64,000 bases of DNA, taken from the NCBI RefSeq assembly GCF_950023065.1, contig NC_088679.1, forward strand, positions 41,354,001 to 41,418,000, written 5' to 3'. Each line of letters begins with the position of its first letter. Positions within the stretch are counted from its first letter, which is position 1. Source of the DNA: Planococcus citri (taxonomy: Eukaryota; Arthropoda; Insecta; Hemiptera; Pseudococcidae). A program made the position numbers and the translations under genes. Of the stretch, positions 49,516 to 63,898 are shown in pieces. The notes under the pieces are model-generated. The model saw nothing but the letters and a program-made list of their open reading frames with translations, made no database searches and was not told the origin of the DNA.

Positions 49516-52500
49516 TGATTAGTATAATATGTACTGATTTTTTATCTAAAAATTCGGCTTATCATTACAGTAAATTAGTCTAGGTATTCAAGTCGGTGAG
49601 ACTAAGAACGCGACGAAATTTGAAATTGATTATTTAGCCATTGAACTGTCCAAAAAAAAAATTAAGGGTTCTCATTTTTGGTAAATTTTTTAACAATATT
49701 CTTTTAGGAAGAAATACATATTTTTGATACAGAGATTTTTCAAACAAATCAACAGTCTGTTGATGAGTATATGCCATACCACAATTTTCAACCAATCAAA
49801 TTAATACTTGCCACACATTCTAAAAATAGACCCTTTTAGACATTCCGGCCTTTTTTTTTCAAATGAAATCTGAGTTGTAGTACAATGAGTAGCGAGAATT
49901 CCAAGAAATCTTCATATAAATTTGTTTTCACTAATGGCGATTGAGCGTTCGTCGAAGAATACAATATGTACTCGTAGTTGATCTGGGCATACGAGCAGAC
50001 TATACGTATTACGCGTTTGTTTGTTCTAATTCATTTAGGTTTCTCTCGTTTATTTTCATTAAACGTGATATTCTTCGTGGAATGGAACAGAAACCAAGCA
50101 ACGCAGCGCAATGGGTATAAATTACTCTGAAATTATATAGAACGTATTCCCAAAATGCATAATGCTCATTAAACCGGAGTAAAACGAGGAAACGCCCGAA
50201 AAATACCTTAATGAAAATGTTTCCTGTAAAACAACACCGTGAAAATTCCACTTTAAGATACCCACAATTTCATTCTTCCGACGCTCGAGCTCTAATTTAC
50301 TGATTATTTTCATTCACTAAGGTTCCATATGTGATCGTTATAATGACCATCCAATTTGAATTTTTTTTCCACTTCGAAATACTTGTACGTAGGTATAAGG
50401 CAAACAAGTCACGCTAACCGTTCGTCTAATCACCGCAGTGAATTAAAAATTTGACGATATTAAGTTGATTTTTTATCCAAACAGTCTGTCGATATCCCAC
50501 CGGTAAAAATTTCTCGCAAGGTCGCCATTGTCGAGACGAAAATCGTCGTATAATAAAATAATAAATGTCACCTCCGGTTTTCTCAAATCAGCAGACATTT
50601 GTACACACCTATATTTTTCCATTTTAGAAAAGCTAGCAAGGATTCGCCGAATAAAAGTCACGCTTTTAGAAAACTCACTCGATATACAAAAGACACCCTC
50701 GGAGAATTCCGGTGTTTTCCAATAATACACTTCAAATTAATTCGATAACTCGTCCTTCATAAGCCTACCACCTACTTAGTCCATATAGAAAGTATACTCG
50801 AGAATCGTATACGTCATACGCGACTGATAATTTTTTTTCAATTTATTCGCAAAAACTTTATTTCTGGAGCGTATAGTCGTGTACCTGGTGAGCTAAAAAA
50901 AGAAAATGAAAAAAACACATAATACGTCCCTAATTAGTAAGTATATCAATACTCGAGAGAAACTAATTCTTTCATTAAAAACCCAACAAACTTGAGAACT
51001 GGGACCGACCTAACGCGTCGGCGAATTTTCAATTCGGAAACAATCGAATTATTGCAAATTTAATTTTAAAATGAAAATATTATTTATCACGAACCGTCGT
51101 CCAGAAATTTTTTCGCACCGGTAATTTTTTTTCATTGATTTATTCGTATTGCCGATTCGATATTTTGCGTTTATTTTCCAACGTTTTCCAAATACGGGGT
51201 ATGATTCCGCAATACGTTTTCATTTACTCGATACATTGATACGATGATATGAAACAGAGTAGAACGATAATAAGCGCAATTTTCCCTCTTTCATTGGACA
51301 ATGGTCCACGTACACGTATATTCAACCCGATATACGATATACGATACGTACTCATTTTAATTCGTTTTTCAATAAAATGGCGTCTGTCGAGCTTTTGTGA
51401 AATGATGCCAAAATTATCGAGAGACTGGAATTTTCAACAATTGAACGCTTGCTTTAGCAGACAATATTTTCCCTCGTCTGCGTACAAAATTTCCACATGA
51501 ATTTACCATTCTGCGCATTAAATAGCTTTGCAATGTGATACGAGAAATTTTTTCAACTTATTTCGAAAATTAAATCGGATCGGATATCGAGTTCAACATA
51601 ATATAATTCACCATCAATTGAAAAAGGTCACCTGTCACCTATAAAGCTTTCGTGTAATAGACATTATTAATCGTCAAAAACCGAACTGAAATTATTTCAC
51701 AGCGAAAATCAGTGAAAGATGACTGACATTTGAGCAAGAAAGTGAAAACAAAATTCTGAATACTGTTCCCTGAATGAAAATTCGATACATTAGCTTCGTA
51801 TAAATAAATTCCACTTGTTTTATTCTATCCAAAATTTAACATACACTTCGATGTAAAACGATAGAAAGAATTTCCTAATAAATCTTCTCAAAACTCACAT
51901 TGTAATTCGTTTCCTTTACACGTTGGCTGAAATTAAATTTCAAGCTTTTTCGAAGATTTTAACCCCCTTCCCCACCAGCTTCTTCTACATCATTGTTCTC
52001 ATATGTACTTGAGTGAGATAAGAGCAAGGTTTAGAAAACAATGAATGAATTTCGTTACCAAACGCTAGAACTTGATCTGTACCTAATCGATTCAAAAAAT
52101 TTTCTAATCGTGATTTGCGATCCCTTCTGACTTTTGAGTAGATTTGGAATCCCCAGCAAATTCTGACTTTCTCCAGCGCAGCAGGATTGCTCCGGCAAGG
52201 ATTGTGTGTGATCACTGATCAAGTTTGACCCTACAAATTTAATCTAGTTATACCTATACAGATACACTATGCAGGGATACCCTATACGCGTTTAAGTCGA
52301 TTGCGTTTCACTATCGAAAGTAACACTACAGAAATTTGGTCGGCATCTGAGGTGGAGGAGTTGGCCGGATGATGCACGGCGGATTGCATAATATGATATT
52401 GGACGAGACTATTTCCTTTGGCTTGGTTCCTCGTTTTGTGCGCCGGTATCGCAGACAAGACGCACAGAAAGAGCTGCTCACGTGGACAGAAATGGTTTTT

Positions 52501-55500
52501 TCTTAGAATAGTTTGTACGAATTTGCCGGCTTCATAATCATAAAGTTCGGCTCGGTGTAGCCATAGTCATACTTGGGCTGCGAGGAAAGACGGCGAGAGG
52601 GCAAAGAAGCGGGAATTTGATGGGTGCGTGGCGAATATTTAAAGCAATATTAGAATTTATGATGGCCGTTGCCAAAGGAAGCGTAGGTGTTGCCAACCGT
52701 TCGATTCGGAGTAAAAATTCCCACGGCGTGGTCGTGTTTTAATGTAGAAAAATCAGGCCATTCACATCTTTCATATGCAGGACCGGAAGCAGCTGTTTAT
52801 TCTTGTGGAGTTGGGATGTGCGTGGTTATACCGCCACCGTCCTCACCGACCCACATATTCTCGTCGCGATTGCCATATATGATTTTTATATTTAAAGTCT
52901 ACCATAAGGCTTTGCAATGCACATACAAATATAACGAAATCGCATTCGGGGAACATGGTGCAGTATGTAAAACGTACGTATGTATGTACGAGTATATCCT
53001 TGCGTTAACGTTAGTTGGTGGTATTTTAGTGTTGTTTTTTGACTTCGTATACATTTGTACGTATTGCACCTATGTTCAGTATATACACAAATTACGTAAA
53101 GGGCGCCGTTTAAAACCGCCAAGTCGCGACGACCGGAACTTGCATTCATGGTAAATGAACTCTACACTAGTTGGCCTTTTTGAGCTGTTCATTTCATCCG
53201 TAAAATGATGTAAATTTGACTCGAAAAATTTCCAAGCTACAAGTACTAAATCGTAAAGACTAAAAAATTCCCTGTATCTCCTACCGATTGCCATTTTAAA
53301 ATAACGTACCGTACGTTCGGACTTGAGCGACCCCGTATCTTAAAATATTCAAAGCGTGGGCGATTGTAAACAAAACGACATCGTGTCTCGGCTGATTTTT
53401 TTTTTCATTTCTCGAGTTCTCGCGATGACAATGATGAATTAAATGTTTTTCTAAAAGTTCTTAATTGGGATTTAAATTTAAATTATTACAATCGGCCAGC
53501 TCAACCTCAACAGGTTAAACTAAATTTTTTTAATTAATTCGAACTGCCCCTGAGACGAAAAAAGCTATGCAGTAAAAATTGTATTCGCCACATGTTCGTT
53601 CAATTCTTCTAAACGAAGTCGAATGTGTAATGAGTGCAATTTTATTGCGAATTTAATATTGTTTCGAACGAATGCGTATATGCGTTAATCAATATCAAGA
53701 ATTTTAATTAATCGACGAAATTACACACACGCGGTTTTCGATCCGTTATACATACTCGTATGCACGTATATAAATACGTTAGTATACCGTTAAGTAAATT
53801 CGTCCATTACGAGATTCTTTTCCTGCAGCTCGACCAAAAAGTACACATTTCCACATATCCATCGAAAATACACCTCTGACTCAAGATTCGGTCTCATCGT
53901 TGTCAAAGGGTAAAATTTGAACTCACTTTTTTCAAATAATGATCGATGCTTTTCCACTTTCAGTCATAATTCATTCAAAAAATTAACAACTTCGGTTGAA
54001 AAATTCCCAAATTTAATGACCGTTTAAGTCTTAGGATTTAAAAAGACAAAAAGGGTCAAAGCAGCAAGCTGTACCAAGCAGAAAAAAAACTCAATTTCGA
54101 GTAGATAAAATCGAACTCGAATCAAAAAAATGTCTAAAGTTGGAAAATTTTTATTTTAAAAAGTAACAAAAAAATTGCATTTCATGTAATTGAAAACCCC
54201 ATAATAGGTAAGAAATGGCTCAAAATTTCTATTTTTTAGTCCCGCATTTCGATTTTCTACCTCGTCTTCAGTAATCAAATCATCAAGTTCATCGGTTGTT
54301 GAATCAATAGCACAGCTCCAATCGCCAACTTGACATGTCTAACATTTAACTTGACACCTTGATGTATAGCCTACTAAACATTCTCAAACATACAAATACG
54401 TCGAACTTTGGAAAAAAAAATTCACAACCAGATAAAAATGAATAAATACACTAAAACCATTATGAGGAATCGATTCGCATACACATTGCACAAATCCTCT
54501 CCCATTAGTGTCCTTTTTATTCGTTTCACATTACAATACGAAACACGATGGTATTTCATTTCGCGACCAATTCGTTGTCACTGTAACAGCTTTTGCATAA
54601 AGAAAAGGAGCTCATATTTGCACACTCGTACCATTTACCAGCTTATTGTTGACAGAATTACACAAATAATCTCGTTGCTCCACGTTTATATTGCATTACA
54701 CCATCCTATAAAGCTTTCAATCTTGCTCGACAGTGTTGAAATATGTACTACGTATCTCTAGTACCTCCGCTATGAAATATTGTAAAAAAAATTTGCATCA
54801 TTTGGTTGTGCTTTTGCATTTTAATTACATCGCTTTTTATTATAAATGCGTCGAACTATAGTAAATCCATTTATAATACCAGAAGATTCGTTTTTAAGAA
54901 CTTTACAACGTCGCCGTCTCTATGGTTCGTACCTACAGAAAAAATATTCTGTAGTAACGTAATTACAGAAAATGTATTCCACAAGGTGTTATTTTGAGAA
55001 TAAAATTGAGCTTTTATAAAATAAAAGCAAAGAACTCTGGGAAAGGATGCGATAAAAGCCACTGGGAGTTTTGCAGAATGAATCAAAAACAGTTCATTTA
55101 ATTTTGCATCGTAGTAAAGACGAAAGCACGTAAATTTAAACGCTAGCATCTCGCAAACGTGACCATTTCACGCATGTGACGTTACCTACAATAAAAAATA
55201 TCCCAAATTTCGTGAAAAAAATTCTATCATTTTCATCTCCAATCTCATACCTAGTTTTTTTTTAGTGATACCGTGAAACGTAAAATTGAAGCTACTCTAT
55301 CCCTTAAAACCAAAAAACGGTCACCATTTTGCTTCGAAAATATTCCCTCCTACAATGTCTTTTTTGAAGAAAACCCGCAAGTCAACACGGATCGGGAGGA
55401 GGAATGCAATCCACCACCCACAGCATATGTCCGATTAAGTTTATAAATTCTTCCAAACAATTTTTCTTAAAGAATGAAAAATAAGCAAAGTTTTCACGGG

Positions 55501-58500
55501 CTTGAAAAATTTAGCATACTCAAACAACTTTAAACATTCCATCTTCGCTAAAGGAATTTTTCCAACTTTCAAATGATCTTATTATACTCTTTGAAAAGGT
55601 AATTTTCGAGAAAATTAATTCTAAACATTGTTTTCGTGGGTATCAAACAGAAACGCAACCCTCAATACGAACATAAACTGGGGACAAAAAATCGAATGGA
55701 TTTTCAACGTTTTCCGTTCATAAAAATACAAACTAGACCTACGTACGGTAAATTTAGAAATTTTCAACAATTTTATCACCAGTAAGCTGGTTATTTTAGA
55801 ACTCTGAGTTATAAGCAATTATATCCTATTTAAAGAATTCCAAAACTCGTTAACAATAACAGCATAATGAAAAGACACAGGAGGCGGTGGCGGAAGGTCT
55901 GTGTAAAGTAAACGTGAAATGTAGGCTTCTCAGTTGAATTCTTTATGGGGCATCAGCCTTTCTCATTCATGTTACTGTCACATACGAGCACAAAAAGCCA
56001 TTTAAAAGCATAAAACGAGATACGCGGGGGTGATTTATACCTAAGTATAGATACGCGAAGGGTGGTTAATTCCTATTTTTCATGATTTGCTTTTTCACTT
56101 TTTCTCTCTAATCCGGAAATATCAACTTTTCCCCCCGGATACATCGACCTTGGATTTCATAATTAATCAATAAACGGATGAAAAATCGTCTGTATGTGTC
56201 AATGGAATTAAAAGTGTAGTAACATCCGAACATGAAAAAATACCTACCTATACAAATAATAAGTAAGAAGGCTGTATCTACCAATCTCGTACTTCTTCAA
56301 TTTTCATATACGAGTAATAATAAAGCAACATTCTTTTACAATTTTTGGGCATATAACTTTCGTTATTGCTTCAAGATTAAGTTTGACTATACGTAGATAT
56401 TTTCCAGAATTTTTTACAATGATTTTCTTTTCATTTCACATGTTTATCGTAATACAATAACTATAAATGAAGACGTCGCATTGTCGAGTCGAACAAAAGG
56501 TAAAAATTTAATAACTTCGAAGGTAATATTTTTGAGAAACATTCCAATAGAATTGGCATTCTTTTAAAGTTGTTTTCATTTTCAGAAAAATGAGCTACAT
56601 ATTTCTTAGTCACACCGCAAGCATGATTTTTCATTTGCGGTAAGATTTCGTTATTCCAGATGGCGATGACAGGCGTTTATTATTTTTTGAAATTATTTAC
56701 TCGCTTTCATTTCCTGTTGTTGAAATTGGCCAAGTAAACAAAATCCAAACAAGTGTTCAGCTCGTGTAGCCCATCGTACCACTCGTATACCTTATTGAGG
56801 ATTAATTTATAAACCCTTTATATTCTCATCGACGACAATGACGACACGCCAGCGAAATATTCGGGGATGCGTGACTAAAACTACCCACTATCGTATCGTC
56901 CCAATAGCATAATATGCAGATACACAAGCAACAAATACCTTTTACCCGTATTGTTTTTAATCTCCCTCTAACTCGAATGTACTTCAACGAGGCTATATAG
57001 CCGTTATATTAAACAAATTATCGCCTACCAAACCTTCGTTTGTTTATTGTTTACAACAAACTAACGAATAAGCGACAACTTTTTCTTGCTTTTCTGTCTA
57101 CCTTGACAACGTGCTAATTTAATTTTCCGGCCAGCGCATGTAGGAAGATAGGAAACACCACCACCGCCACCGCCGGTGTCGAATATGACGAAAATTTTCA
57201 TCGCAGTCGCATTCACAAGCGAGTTTTCTGTTCGAATCAACATCAACGCGATAAACGACGATACCTTATAATACATTTTGACAATTATTTTGTCGTGTTT
57301 GTTGCTCATGTCGTCGGAAAAACGCCTTCTATATTTTATATATTCGATAGATGCTCGATGATATATTTTCACTTAATTCGTCAATCTTCGCAATCAACTT
57401 TTTCTCATCATTTTTTGTGTCGCAAATGGAAAAAAAATTGTCGGTAGACGGATAATCTATATTTTTTTTCTCTTCCTTGAAGGCAAGTGTGATAAATGGA
57501 TTGACGGACTAAGCTGTTATCAATTTTGCATACGTTACAGGTTGATTTTTTTTTTAACTCAAAAACCGTCAAAATGGGAAAAAACTTTGGCGTCTTTGGC
57601 TCTATGAAATCTCCATTCCATTAGTTTATAATTTCACTGAAGCGCTTAAGTTATCTCGACAAGATTCCCAAAATGAGAACCAGGACTGCTACAAAATTTT
57701 CACATCTTTCGGGCAAAAATGTAAAATAAATATGACACGTTATTTCGATAGTTCGTCGACTGGTCAATCAAAAAGTTGAAAGTACATATTCTGAAGTTTT
57801 CATCTCGTCTCAGAAGTATTTTCTGTTGTTGTTGTTTTTTTTTTTTTACAGATCATTCTAAAAGTATGATTTTGTACATTTGTGAAATTTTACTAAACGC
57901 AGACGTTCATTTCACCAAACTGTATGAGATGGTATATAACTAAAAACAGCTAAATTATTCAAAATTAAAAGTAGGTATCACTAATCACTTTCTTATTCAG
58001 TGAAGAAAAAAAAAGGAAGGAAAAACTAGCGTACGATTAAGTACACTCGATAATCGACGGCTAAATTTACATAATAACCACTTTCGTTTCTAAAACGAAG
58101 CAAATTTTTAAAACAGCTCGAATTTAAATAACTTATCATCTCAACATTTGAACTTAAAATCACAATTGGTTTAATTCGGAATTCAAAAACGATCTTAATT
58201 AGATTCGTTCAAGCCGAAAACTCGCAACTGCAAATTTCTTCGGCTGCGCTAAACAATTCTAGGACATTTTTTCGTTCGTTTTTTTCGACCTTTTCTTTTC
58301 TTTTTACCCCCGCTTCGTTTTCCAATCATCGAAAATCCTCGGGTAATTTATTTACGCGCGCAATTTAACTATTTAATATTATCGGTGCGACGAAGCTGTA
58401 TAACGGCGATCAAGGCGATACGAAATTTTTTCCCCGTTTATCCTTTTGTACGAACGCCTACGTTCTCAAACTTTGCAATACGTAGGTTGCAGGATCAACG

Positions 58501-60900
58501 GCGATACGCCCACGTTGGCGAAATCTCCTTTAATTTGGGTAACAATGTTATGAAAGAAACCCCTCTCCCGGGTTACCCCCTCCCCTTCCCCCCTCGCCAC
58601 CGCATTCGCTCCTTCTCGCAGATCAAAATCAACAAACCAACTGTACAAAAACTATCATAAAACCCAAATACAAAAGTTATGCTTGTTAATCAAATAATCG
58701 CCATCGGTAATTTTTCAAACCACTGACACGCTTTAATTACTATTCGGCGATAATCGCGCCGCTAAATTAAATTCACATATCGAATAACAATGCAGCAATA
58801 TCTTTAATCAGCGATATACCTACGTTAAAAAGTAATATGTAGGTAAGCCAGATTCTTAAAAAATACCCATATTTTCGTGCCCGAAAATACAATGTGCAAT
58901 ATTCGAATTGAATTTAACACCCTCCTGCACCATCGTATCATCTGTACTGTACCTTTCTCCTAATAATGCCATCAAAAATAATTAGCCAAGAAATTCATCT
59001 TTATTCTGAATACTAGGTAGAAGAAAAATGTGATAGCAAGGTTAAACGTTTATCTATTTAACAATTAACATACTATACAACTAATAATTTTATATCTTAA
59101 TCGCCAATAATCCATCAGTCATATTCGCGCCAATGTTATTTTTCTACCAAATCGACGTGAATTAATGCTTGCGATTTTTTTTTTACATATTCTTTATCAG
59201 TATTTCTCGTATTCTTAGAAAATTCAAGTACAATCGTGTACTCGCGTTACTTCTATTTAGACGATTTCAATACTACAATCACGTACCTATTATTTGCTAC
59301 ATATTTTGTTATTTGACGCGATAAACCGTACCAATAAATCAAAATTTTAATATGTAGTATATTACATCATGAGTCACCAAAAAATGTAAGAAAGGTATCT
59401 GATGTACATTGTGTATGGTTCGTTTTCAACGAAAAACTGATAAAACACATGTTAAATGTATAGGGACAAATACTTAAAACAGTATTTACAGGTACAGAAA
59501 AAGTGAAACGTCAAATTATTAGTTTTTTTATCGAAAATATACGCCTTACGCCTGAATATGTTAGAAAGAGAGGGCATTTTTCAGGTAAACTAGACATTAA
59601 AAGAAACTCGAAAAGAATCGTTAATTTCGATTCGGGATTTTAATGAGTTTTGGAATTCGAAAGAAAAAGAAGTTCACTGTGGGTGTTCAGAAAAATGCAA
59701 AGAGCTAGAAGGAGAATTTATCAATCTTGCATCCCTCCTTCCTTTTCTTTTCTTTTAAATGCACGTGAAATGCTTTGATAAAGCTATATCTACTTTGTAT
59801 TTTAATCATTACATTCTGGAAATGAAGTAGAATTTTCATTAAAATGTATTTTTTTTTAGGCTGAAGGTTAATCTAATTTTGTAAATTGCAAAACAGTTAT
59901 TTAATTTTAACAAAATTCTGACTGGTTAATTAGAAAGTCGTAATGTAGTAACCATTTCTTTCGGCTTGAATTTTAATTTAACCCATTCACTCACTGACTT
60001 ACAAGTTATATTTATTTTCTTTAATTAAAATCTACACCGATCGTAAAAAAAATTCTCATTCAGGATCTTTTTTTTTTTTTTAGCTGAAATTAAGTGAATC
60101 ATAAAACCTCGGGAAACAATCATCAGTCGTTTATCAACTCATTTTACATTTTATTTTAGTGAATAACAGATAAATAAATTATCAACTGCCAAAATATCCC
60201 ACATTGGATCGTAAAGCTTCAATTTTATGAATTATGATGGTGTTTTTCTATGTATTTAGAAATGTAATTTTACTGGAAATTTTGTAGCATGTAGTATTTA
60301 AAATAGATACATTACATCAATGTGTTTTCTACTTATTGTGTTAAAAGAGAATTGAATTTAATGAAAAATCATTTGCCTGTTTTTTTTGTTTAAAATTTTA
60401 ATGTACAACGTATGAGTTCGCTTATCGAATATTCTCAGAAAGAAGCAGGAAATTGTTGACGTACCTACCAAACCAACAACCAAATAAACTAACTAACTTA
60501 TCAATTATGATTCAATGGCTCACTTTGAAAATGTGAGTTTTCTAGTATTTAAAACGCAAAAACATATTCGTGATAGTAGCCTCTTTTTTTTCTATTACAA
60601 CAAAAACACCATGCAAAAAACAGACAAATTATCACGTTTGAAGAAGACGTATGTAGTAGAAGGAGGAGTGGAAGCAAAAGATGAACCAAAAATGACAAGC
60701 CTCATTTTCAAGTTTGAAACTGAAAACTGAATAACCTTATTCAAATTATCAACAATCTATTTTACAAAAGATTACATTTTTCAGAGGTGTTTTGAAAACT
60801 TGAAAAATTATTTCAACTGACAAGGAAACCCCTGACATGGGAATGACTAACTGAAATGAACTAGGAAAGGTCAAAAGAGGATCTCGAAAAAATCCCCTTC

Positions 60901-60960
60901 AAAAATTCACCAAAAATCAAAAAATCAACCTGAGCACCTGAAAACTGAGGAGTGGGGGGG
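60901..60960 (+). repeat. Dispersed copy related to 750-808
   Basis: AAAAATTCACCAAAAATCAA..., ACCTGAGCACCTGAAAACTG and a G7 run follow the same order as AAAAATTCGCCAAAAATCG..., CTTGGGCAGCTGAAAATTTG and a G5 run at 750-808. The similarity is moderate. Confidence 0.45.
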
Positions 60961-63495
60961 TTTTTCGAGGTCATTTTTCGACCTTTCCATGTATTACTCC
61001 AATCCATGATTCCCATGCCATGGAGTTTCCTTGTGAGCTTCACCTCACGTCATATTATAGTCACGCATAAGACCTTCTGTGTTTCTGGTGATTTTTAGAG
61101 AGGGGGGGGGCTTTTCGAACTGTAAGTAAACATGATGGTGCTTCAAACTGAGGCAACAGAAATGGAATCTCATTTTCGCTCGAAACAAATAGTGCATTTC
61201 ATTTAGGTGAAATCGTTTTTTTGTTCTTCAATTTCCAGCTTTTTTGAAACTTCGATTGATATGAGGAGCTCATTGCAAAAATAGCCTTCGTCAGTTTGAA
61301 AAAAATTGGGGAGGTGTTTTTCTCCACTGCATTATATGGATGTATCAGTATTATAGCCCTCCAAAAATTTTTCTGAGAGTAACAGGAACTACTCTAGTTG
61401 ATGAAAAAAATCACTTTGAACGCAGTATACCAATTCAAATTCATCAGGACTTTACAGTGATTTTTTGTCTCGCTTGTTTATTATTTTCATTTTTGACAAG
61501 GGCAATTTTTGCAATGAGTTCCTCATATAGAAATTACGTTTTGAAATTCGTATCTCACGAGAATCACAGTAATACGTATCAAGCAAATTCATTATGCTAC
61601 CCTTTTCAACAAAGCTACACCCACAGATACCCAGCTTTATATTCTCATTGGCATTGCTCCTCAGTGCGAATGACTGTACGACGTACGTTCTCTTAGCAAG
61701 ACTCTCCGGTTCATTAACTCAAACGCGTTTTTTCAGTTCTGATTTTGGACAACCTACACAGTTTTCAAAAGTAATAACTGTACATGTATATGTAAAATGC
61801 CTTCATTATACATCAAGTGTACGTAATTCGTACATTAATATTCGAGTTAAGGTGCGATGAAAAATTTTCTCACAAAAATACACGCAACTCGAATGTTGAA
61901 TCGTACAAATATACAAGATCGGTTGCAGCTGGAAAGATAGAAAGTACTGGAATGCTTTGTGAAAAACTTGATTTCGTAGCATGGATGTGGAATACGAATA
62001 CTTCGGCGAGCATCAAGCTAATAAAACATCAACTGGAGTTGTGGCTGCAGTTGCACTGATATCATTCTTTCGATGAGTCAACCCTGTTGTTGATGTTTTT
62101 TCTACACTTGACTCAGAGTCAGTTGCCAGTTAGTTATCTCTACTACAGAGAGATAGAATAACGTAAAATCGAATAATTTCACGATGACAGGAAGTATCCG
62201 AGGATCGAAGTTCGAAGAAGTATTTGAGAACTCAAAGTATTTATAATATCTACGTGTAGATGTACATAGTGAAAAGTAATCGAAATACTTCGCGTTAATA
62301 TATTTGGACAAATATTTATTTTTCATCTTTCTACCACTGGCAGCAATACGTACACCTATCTACCATTCTAGAATAAATTTAAAATTCTAATTTAGCGAAT
62401 AATTTACGACGATTATATAGTTTCGAAAACATGAATTAGGTACATGATACTCCTACCGCCTACGCTCACCTTTACACCTGAACAATCTTACCATAATTAA
62501 CAAAACCATCAGTAACCTCGATAACGAAAGGAGACTTCAATTCGTATCTATGTGTTAGCCATTAAAGCTCTATTGATTTTACTAAATGTATTTTAAATCG
62601 ACTGTGATATTCAATTTCTTACACTTCAGTCTTCAACATACTAGGTAAGCATAAGCAAGCATACAGCAACATGTACCGAAGTGAAATGGTACAAATTTTA
62701 TAACTTTATAGCGAACAATATTACTACCTTCAAGGTTAATTATGCGATGTTGAAACACTGAAATATACAAATATGTATTTGCACAGATATTATTATATTA
62801 TATAAATAAACGCATCACCATCAACATCGTGTACCTTCGCAATCAGCACCTACGTTGTCAAATATCAAAGATAATTATTAATTACGTAGGTACTCGTACA
62901 ATATTGCAGTGATACTCGTACATACGAGTACATATTTCAACGTGTAGTTCAATAACAACCCCTTTGAGACAAGTAGTGTACTGCAATAATCATAATTCGA
63001 TGAACATACTTTCAAAATGTATGCTTGAAAAATGTCAAAATTTAATATCGTTAAGATAAGGTCGATATTTCTAAAAGAATGGCCGATATGAACGAAACTG
63101 ACCGGTTTGAACTGAACTGTTCAACATGATTTACAGCATAACACACGGGGTCTTTTTATGAATGTGTGGTGAACAAACGAAACACCTCACAGTGTGAAGT
63201 TATGCATAGAAAACACCTGCATATAACGTGAAAGGGAGATCGAATGTACGAGCAACCTTAAAGGAGGATGTTACTCGTTCGTATCAAAAGATAACCTTGC
63301 ATTAAGAATGCCAACGATTTATGTATCATTGTGAAAAATTTGGCATGTCACAGAGCGCCAAATCATTTACTAGACCGATACAAGACTCTCGATGGCGATT
63401 ATGTAACGTTTAATGCGTTATTTTTTCGCGTTCAACTTGCTGCAGAAGAAGCTACGATTACGATGAGATGAGAGAGAAAAAAGAGCATGACTAAC

Positions 63496-63898
63496 CTCGT
63501 AAACAAACAGCGCGACAACCATCCTTCAGTAATCTTCTCATCAAAACGTGTATGGTATCGCTGGCTGAATTTCTTTGATCGTTGATCATATCTCCATACA
63601 CCACAAATATATTATCCTTATACGCGTTCATAATCTTTTCTTTTAATTCTCTCGAACGTATTGTTGACAGAAGATCAATCTTCCCGGCTGCCAGACGTCT
63701 CAACATAATGCTCGGTATACTGAAATTAACAGCGTGCCGAATATGCGATTCACCATATTCGTTGGAACTTCTGCAGTCCAAAACCACGATTCGAGTCTTA
63801 TCCAAAAGCAACTCCTCGAATAGCCATTCCTTGTTCACGTAAGTACTCTGAATTAACGATTGTTCTAACGAATTTTCTTCTTCGGCTGGCATGATCAT
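63496..63898 (-). CDS. Mkp3: Mkp3 exon 1: rhodanese-like domain with ERK-docking motif (partial gene)
   Basis: First visible coding exon of a dual-specificity MAP kinase phosphatase of the cytoplasmic ERK-specific group (fly Mkp3, vertebrate DUSP6/7/9). These enzymes dephosphorylate the Thr and Tyr of activated ERK. The exon gives residues 1-134 plus one base. An N-terminal rhodanese/CH2 fold is recognisable from VVLDCRSSNEYGESHIRHAV (about 38-57). The kinase-interaction motif follows at about 62-78 (IPSIMLRRLAAGKIDLL), with the two docking arginines at 67-68. The exon ends CGAG|GTTAGT (donor 63495-63494), phase 1. Joining to exon 2 turns the codon at the boundary into Asp and gives LRDGFNEF, the order seen in the fly protein. 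The start is taken as the ATG at 63898; an in-frame TAA lies at 63931-63929 and a second in-frame ATG at 63892. An acceptor-like CCAG at 63889-63886 leaves open that coding begins in an earlier exon. Confidence 0.93.

Larger units (their letters stand above)
45046..63480. other. Intron 1, part nearest exon 1: no gene seen
   Basis: AT-rich sequence with a CA run (46213-46227), an ATACG run (48640-48679), a GAGC/GAGA and CG-rich patch (48081-48170), a strong candidate recursive splice site at 49491 and a repeat related to 750-808 at 60901-60960. Longer frames at 46298-46618, 46800-47135 and 52687-53154 start at TTG or GTG rather than ATG and show no domain. Confidence 0.5.
8357..63495 (-). other. 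Mkp3 intron 1, about 55.1 kb
   Basis: Bounded by AG|GTTAGT at 63496/63495 and TTTCGCAG|AT at 8357/8356. It splits an Asp codon (phase 1) between the kinase-docking motif and the end of the rhodanese-like domain. It makes up 86% of the window and contains the foldback element, minisatellites, tetramer runs and candidate recursive splice sites listed separately. No nested gene is convincingly supported. Confidence 0.9.

Noticed and set aside
52620..52742. 40-codon ATG frame beginning MGAWRIFKAILEF
   Set aside because: Short enough to be chance; no supporting context.
52687..53154. 155-codon plus-strand frame with a hydrophobic segment
   Set aside because: It starts at GTG; the first in-frame ATG is well inside. 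No recognisable domain, and a second frame overlaps on the other strand.
63582..63842. 86-codon plus-strand frame
   Set aside because: Antisense shadow of Mkp3 exon 1.
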